Below are positions 61,472-64,000 of a DNA stretch of 64,000 nt, piece by piece (position 1 is the stretch's first letter; each line of letters opens with the position of its first letter). Below the pieces are notes generated by a model. That model was given only the letters and a program-made list of their open reading frames with translations. It was not told where the DNA came from and did not search any database. The stretch is taken from assembly GCF_900149695.1 (NCBI RefSeq), contig NZ_LT703004.1, forward strand, positions 496,001 through 560,000. Direction: 5' to 3'. The stretch comes from Anderseniella sp. Alg231-50. GTDB taxonomy: Bacteria; Pseudomonadota; Alphaproteobacteria; Rhizobiales; Aestuariivirgaceae. Made by a program: the position numbers and the translations under genes.

Positions 61472-62682
61472 GGTTTCAGGTTCCGTTTCAGTTGGTGGTC
61501 ATATTGCCCGACCCGTTGATCAGCACATTGACAAACATCGCCTGAATGTTAACTGAAATTCATGTTCATCCGCGGTTCAGCTTTCCGCCACAATTGGCGC
61601 AAGCCTGATGAGCAAACCGCCGAATCATGCTTCCAGGCAGTAAATTTCCTCGTTAATCGCAACCACTCAACCAGTGATTGCGCAAAATCAAGCTGCCCGT
61701 ACAAGCGGTTGTCTTTGCTGATTTTAATCTGAAATTCTGATAGTATGAATCAATCGTTAACGGTCGCTGCCGGGCTTGGCATTACAACCACCGGCAGCAA
61801 TCCCGGTCCGTCAAGCGCCGGTCGCATCCAGCCGCCGCCGCGTCCGAACTGTCACTCCTGCGATACCGGTTCATCGACAGGCGATCAGATCATGGAAATT
61901 CAACGCGGCGCATATCCACAATTTGTGACGTATGCTGCCGGTTTTACTCCGCATACGCTGTGCAGTGTGGGTAACCATGGAGTTGCCACGACATCATCAT
62001 CTTTTAGCCCTTGTTCGGCTACGTCCTGTGCAGGACGGCATGTGATGCAAGACTTGCGGTGAGTAGAGTATTCTTCATCCCCAGGAGCAGGTTTTGTGGT
62101 GAGTACTTTTTGCAGAGCACATCGCCGTCGTCACATGCCGTCACTCCTGAATGGGCATCTGGTGTACTGTTTCATCCCGCTCACGCAAGCAGCGTGTGGT
62201 TGCGCTTCACCGCAACACACTTCGTGCATTTGAACGGAGTTCATCACTGTGCCTGCCTGCAGCCAGGAGACCGTCCGGTCGGTTGGCTTATTGCCACCAT
62301 TCCCGCGGCAGCTGGAACCGGTATTTTCATCAAATCACAACATACCACAATTCAATTTCAATATACTGATTCATATTTTCATAAACTACATTTGTTATTA
62401 ATGTGTAAAATACTTTTTTCCATAAAATATGCTTGATTAAAACGGTTTTGTTGAAATTTCTTGTAAACTAAATTTCGCATACCCATATATGTATTAATGC
62501 ATGGGATTTTCATTTTTAAAAACACTTACCTTTATCCGATCCGTCAGCACTGCGCACCACCTGCCGGTCGTTCTTGATACTGGAGATGACACGACAGGGG
62601 GAATTTCCGCGCCCGGCGTAACTCAGGGGAACTGTTTGCCACCAATAAACGCAAGAAAAACAATTTGAGAGAGGAGAAAATC
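61472..62682. other. Gene-free 1.2-kb stretch with several hairpins
   Basis: No gene could be supported. Two short plus-strand frames (61745-62062 and 62011-62436) have poor codon choice and no ribosome sites. Perfect hairpin arms CGTCCTG and CAGGACG (62022-62037), and arms GTTGCG and CGCAAC near 62193-62211 flanked by GTGTG/CACAC, are visible. The last 230 bases are strongly AT-rich and probably hold the promoter of the SPFH gene. Confidence 0.45.
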
Positions 62683-63597
62683 ATGAAACTCACTTCAAGA
62701 TACCTTGGAATAGCAGCCTCTAGCTGCGTACTTGCCGCCATTGCAGGATTTTTCGTCGTTGCGCCGTTTTTCGGCCAGCGGGTGGAAGTACCGCCTGCGC
62801 ACATTGGCAAGATCCTCACCAAGAACGGCTACGCGCCTGAGAACATTCCGCCGTCACGTTTCCGGCTGGATGCCTGTTTCTGGTATTGCGACCGGCTGGT
62901 GCTGATCGAAGCCAGCGACACCGGCGTCAAGGAAACCTTCAAGCTGTTCATGCCGCGCGAGCAACTGAATATGAGCTTTGACGTGCGCTTTACCCTGGCG
63001 GTGCGCAATGACGCGCAAGCCCTGGACAGCATTTTCGACCGGGTCACGTCGAAGCGCGGGGTCATCACCATATCGCGCATCTACGATATTTACGGCCAGC
63101 CGATCATGCGCGAAATCGTGCGCACGGCGATGGCGAAATACACCATCAACGAGGTTGCCTCGAGCCGCGAGCGGATCAACGCGGAACTCAGGGACGTGGT
63201 GACCAAGGCGCTGTCCAGCACACCACTGTCGATCAAACGCTTCTCGCTGGCAGACGTGCAGTTTCCCGAGGTGATAACCAAGCAGAAGGAAATTGCCGCG
63301 CAGCGCCGCGTCGAGATCGAAGAACAGGAAGCCAAGAAGCAGATCGCGCTGGTGCAACTACAGACCGAGCTGGAAAAGGCCAAGCTGAACCGCAAGGTGC
63401 GCCGTGAAAAGGCCGAGGCCGCGCGCGAGGAAAATGCGATTTATGCAGAATCCGTTTCAGACAAGTACCTGCAGTACAGGCGGCTCGAGGTCCTGGAGAA
63501 AATGGCCATCAACCCGAATACGGTGTTCGTGCCGTTTGACGCGCTCGGCACCGTCGGCATGCAACAGCGCATCTTTGCCAAGGAGGTCCGCAAATGA
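62683..63597 (+). CDS. SPFH (prohibitin/stomatin-like) membrane protein
   Basis: A 304-residue protein with one N-terminal membrane anchor (LGIAASSCVLAAIAGFFVVAPFFG) followed by an SPFH domain (MSFDVRFTLAVRNDAQALDSIFDRV, IMREIVRTAMAKYTINEVASSRERINAELRDVV) and a long charged coiled coil (about 205-265, KEIAAQRRVEIEEQEAKKQ). SPFH proteins form large rings on the membrane that organise partners such as proteases. The ATG has AGAGGAG upstream. It overlaps the next gene by four bases. There is no HflK/HflC pair or NfeD partner. Confidence 0.82.
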   Translation: MKLTSRYLGIAASSCVLAAIAGFFVVAPFFGQRVEVPPAHIGKILTKNGYAPENIPPSRFRLDACFWYCDRLVLIEASDTGVKETFKLFMPREQLNMSFDVRFTLAVRNDAQALDSIFDRVTSKRGVITISRIYDIYGQPIMREIVRTAMAKYTINEVASSRERINAELRDVVTKALSSTPLSIKRFSLADVQFPEVITKQKEIAAQRRVEIEEQEAKKQIALVQLQTELEKAKLNRKVRREKAEAAREENAIYAESVSDKYLQYRRLEVLEKMAINPNTVFVPFDALGTVGMQQRIFAKEVRK

Positions 63598-63974
63598 GTT
63601 TTCAGTTTCTCAATCTGAGTTTTTCACTGGGCTTCAGCGTGCTGGCACCAATGCTGGTCCTGATCGGTGTCGCCCTGCTGGCGCGTCACTGGCTGTTCAA
63701 GTCGCAGGACTTCAGGCCCCGGCACAAGAGCATGGTCAACAGCGCTCTGGTGGCCGTCCTGCTGATCGCCTTTGCCAGCATGTCGATGCGCTCTGCAGCG
63801 ACCTATGGCCCGCGCAATACGCTCAACACCTGGCAGGAACCGGTTGTGCAGCAGCAAACCACCCTGCCGGAGGTAAAGGACCTGTCACCGCAAGTGACGA
63901 CCGACGAGCAACGCGTACAGCAGATGCGTGAGCTGGAGACGGAGCCGCGGGTTTCACCGGTTACGGCCGAGTGA
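63594..63974 (+). CDS. Small membrane protein paired with the SPFH protein
   Basis: A 126-residue protein of unknown family with two hydrophobic helices (FSVLAPMLVLIGVALLARHWLF and SALVAVLLIAFASMSM) and a polar C-terminal tail of about 55 residues. Its ATG overlaps the SPFH stop by four bases (ATGA), so the two are coupled and the small protein is a likely SPFH partner. The final 26 bases of the window contain no feature. Confidence 0.7.
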   Translation: MSFQFLNLSFSLGFSVLAPMLVLIGVALLARHWLFKSQDFRPRHKSMVNSALVAVLLIAFASMSMRSAATYGPRNTLNTWQEPVVQQQTTLPEVKDLSPQVTTDEQRVQQMRELETEPRVSPVTAE

Positions 63975-64000
63975 CAGCAAGCGGGTTGGAATTGCTGGGT

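Noticed and set aside
61745-62436. Two frames of 105 and 141 codons in the gap before the SPFH gene
   Set aside because: No ribosome sites, odd Ser/Cys/His-rich composition and no similarity to any known domain by eye.
1-64000. tRNA, rRNA and insertion sequences
   Set aside because: No tRNA-like T-arm with an acceptor stem, no rRNA segments and no transposase-like frame with terminal repeats were seen on either strand.

Overview
The window reads as chromosomal DNA of a free-living, probably marine or halotolerant alphaproteobacterium. The evidence is a moderately GC-rich sequence, dense short operons, many LysR-type regulators, Tat-exported redox proteins, a Brucella-type (RibH2-like) lumazine synthase behind an FMN riboswitch, and a complete beta-hydroxyaspartate cycle cluster, which is typical of marine alphaproteobacteria. 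No rRNA, tRNA, insertion sequence, prophage or CRISPR array was seen. A Hyphomicrobiales-like affiliation is an inference.

Layout. 1-5.3 kb: the end of an alcohol dehydrogenase, a small hypothetical gene, an AcoR-like sigma-54 activator, and a flavocytochrome c sulfide dehydrogenase pair. 5.5-20.7 kb: scattered metabolic genes (MetC-like lyase, two methyltransferases, glutathione peroxidase with histidine phosphatase, SDR, enolase-superfamily enzyme, Tat-exported aldo/keto reductase, TauE/SafE exporter, amidohydrolase), three LysR regulators with candidate operators, and an unlisted 53-residue small gene. 20.8-27.7 kb: a biosynthetic operon made of an EctB/Dat-type diaminobutyrate aminotransferase, a 1460-residue Pls-type single-module NRPS (A-T-membrane-three tandem C-like domains) and a phosphopantetheinyl transferase. 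Together these are what is needed to make a poly(diaminobutyrate)-like cationic homopolymer. 27.9-35.1 kb: a secreted hydrolase, a VOC protein, an outer-membrane-type protein ending in an S74 chaperone domain, FMN-riboswitch-controlled ribH, an AAC(3)-I-like acetyltransferase, a LysR/MFS pair and an ACT-domain protein.

35.1-42.2 kb: bhcABCD on the minus strand with divergent bhcR. It converts two glyoxylate to oxaloacetate without carbon loss. An aspartate dehydrogenase is fused to the end of the operon, and a beta-hydroxyacid dehydrogenase lies behind bhcR. 42.4-50.7 kb: a MOSC protein with a MarR regulator carrying a Cys cluster and an exceptional nested palindrome, a secreted hypothetical protein with a redoxin, an AraC regulator next to an isoquinoline-oxidoreductase-like molybdenum enzyme, and an epimerase. 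50.8-52.9 kb: EamA transporter and NIPSNAP protein divergent from an ArsR regulator across a 24-bp inverted repeat.

53.0-55.8 kb: a possible peptide-modification locus with a very Gly/Lys-rich Tat-signal protein built of 33-bp repeats, an HprK-like kinase, a PqqD-like peptide-binding protein and a convergent 2OG-Fe(II) oxygenase. 56.4-64 kb: a dehalogenase-like hydrolase, small hypothetical proteins, a C45-type amidohydrolase, a nucleotidyltransferase, a Gly/His-rich secreted protein, a 1.2-kb gene-free stretch and an SPFH protein with a small membrane partner.

The two most striking loci are the presumptive poly-diaminobutyrate operon and the Gly-rich/HprK/PqqD/oxygenase cluster. All functional calls come from reading motifs by eye; no database search was run.
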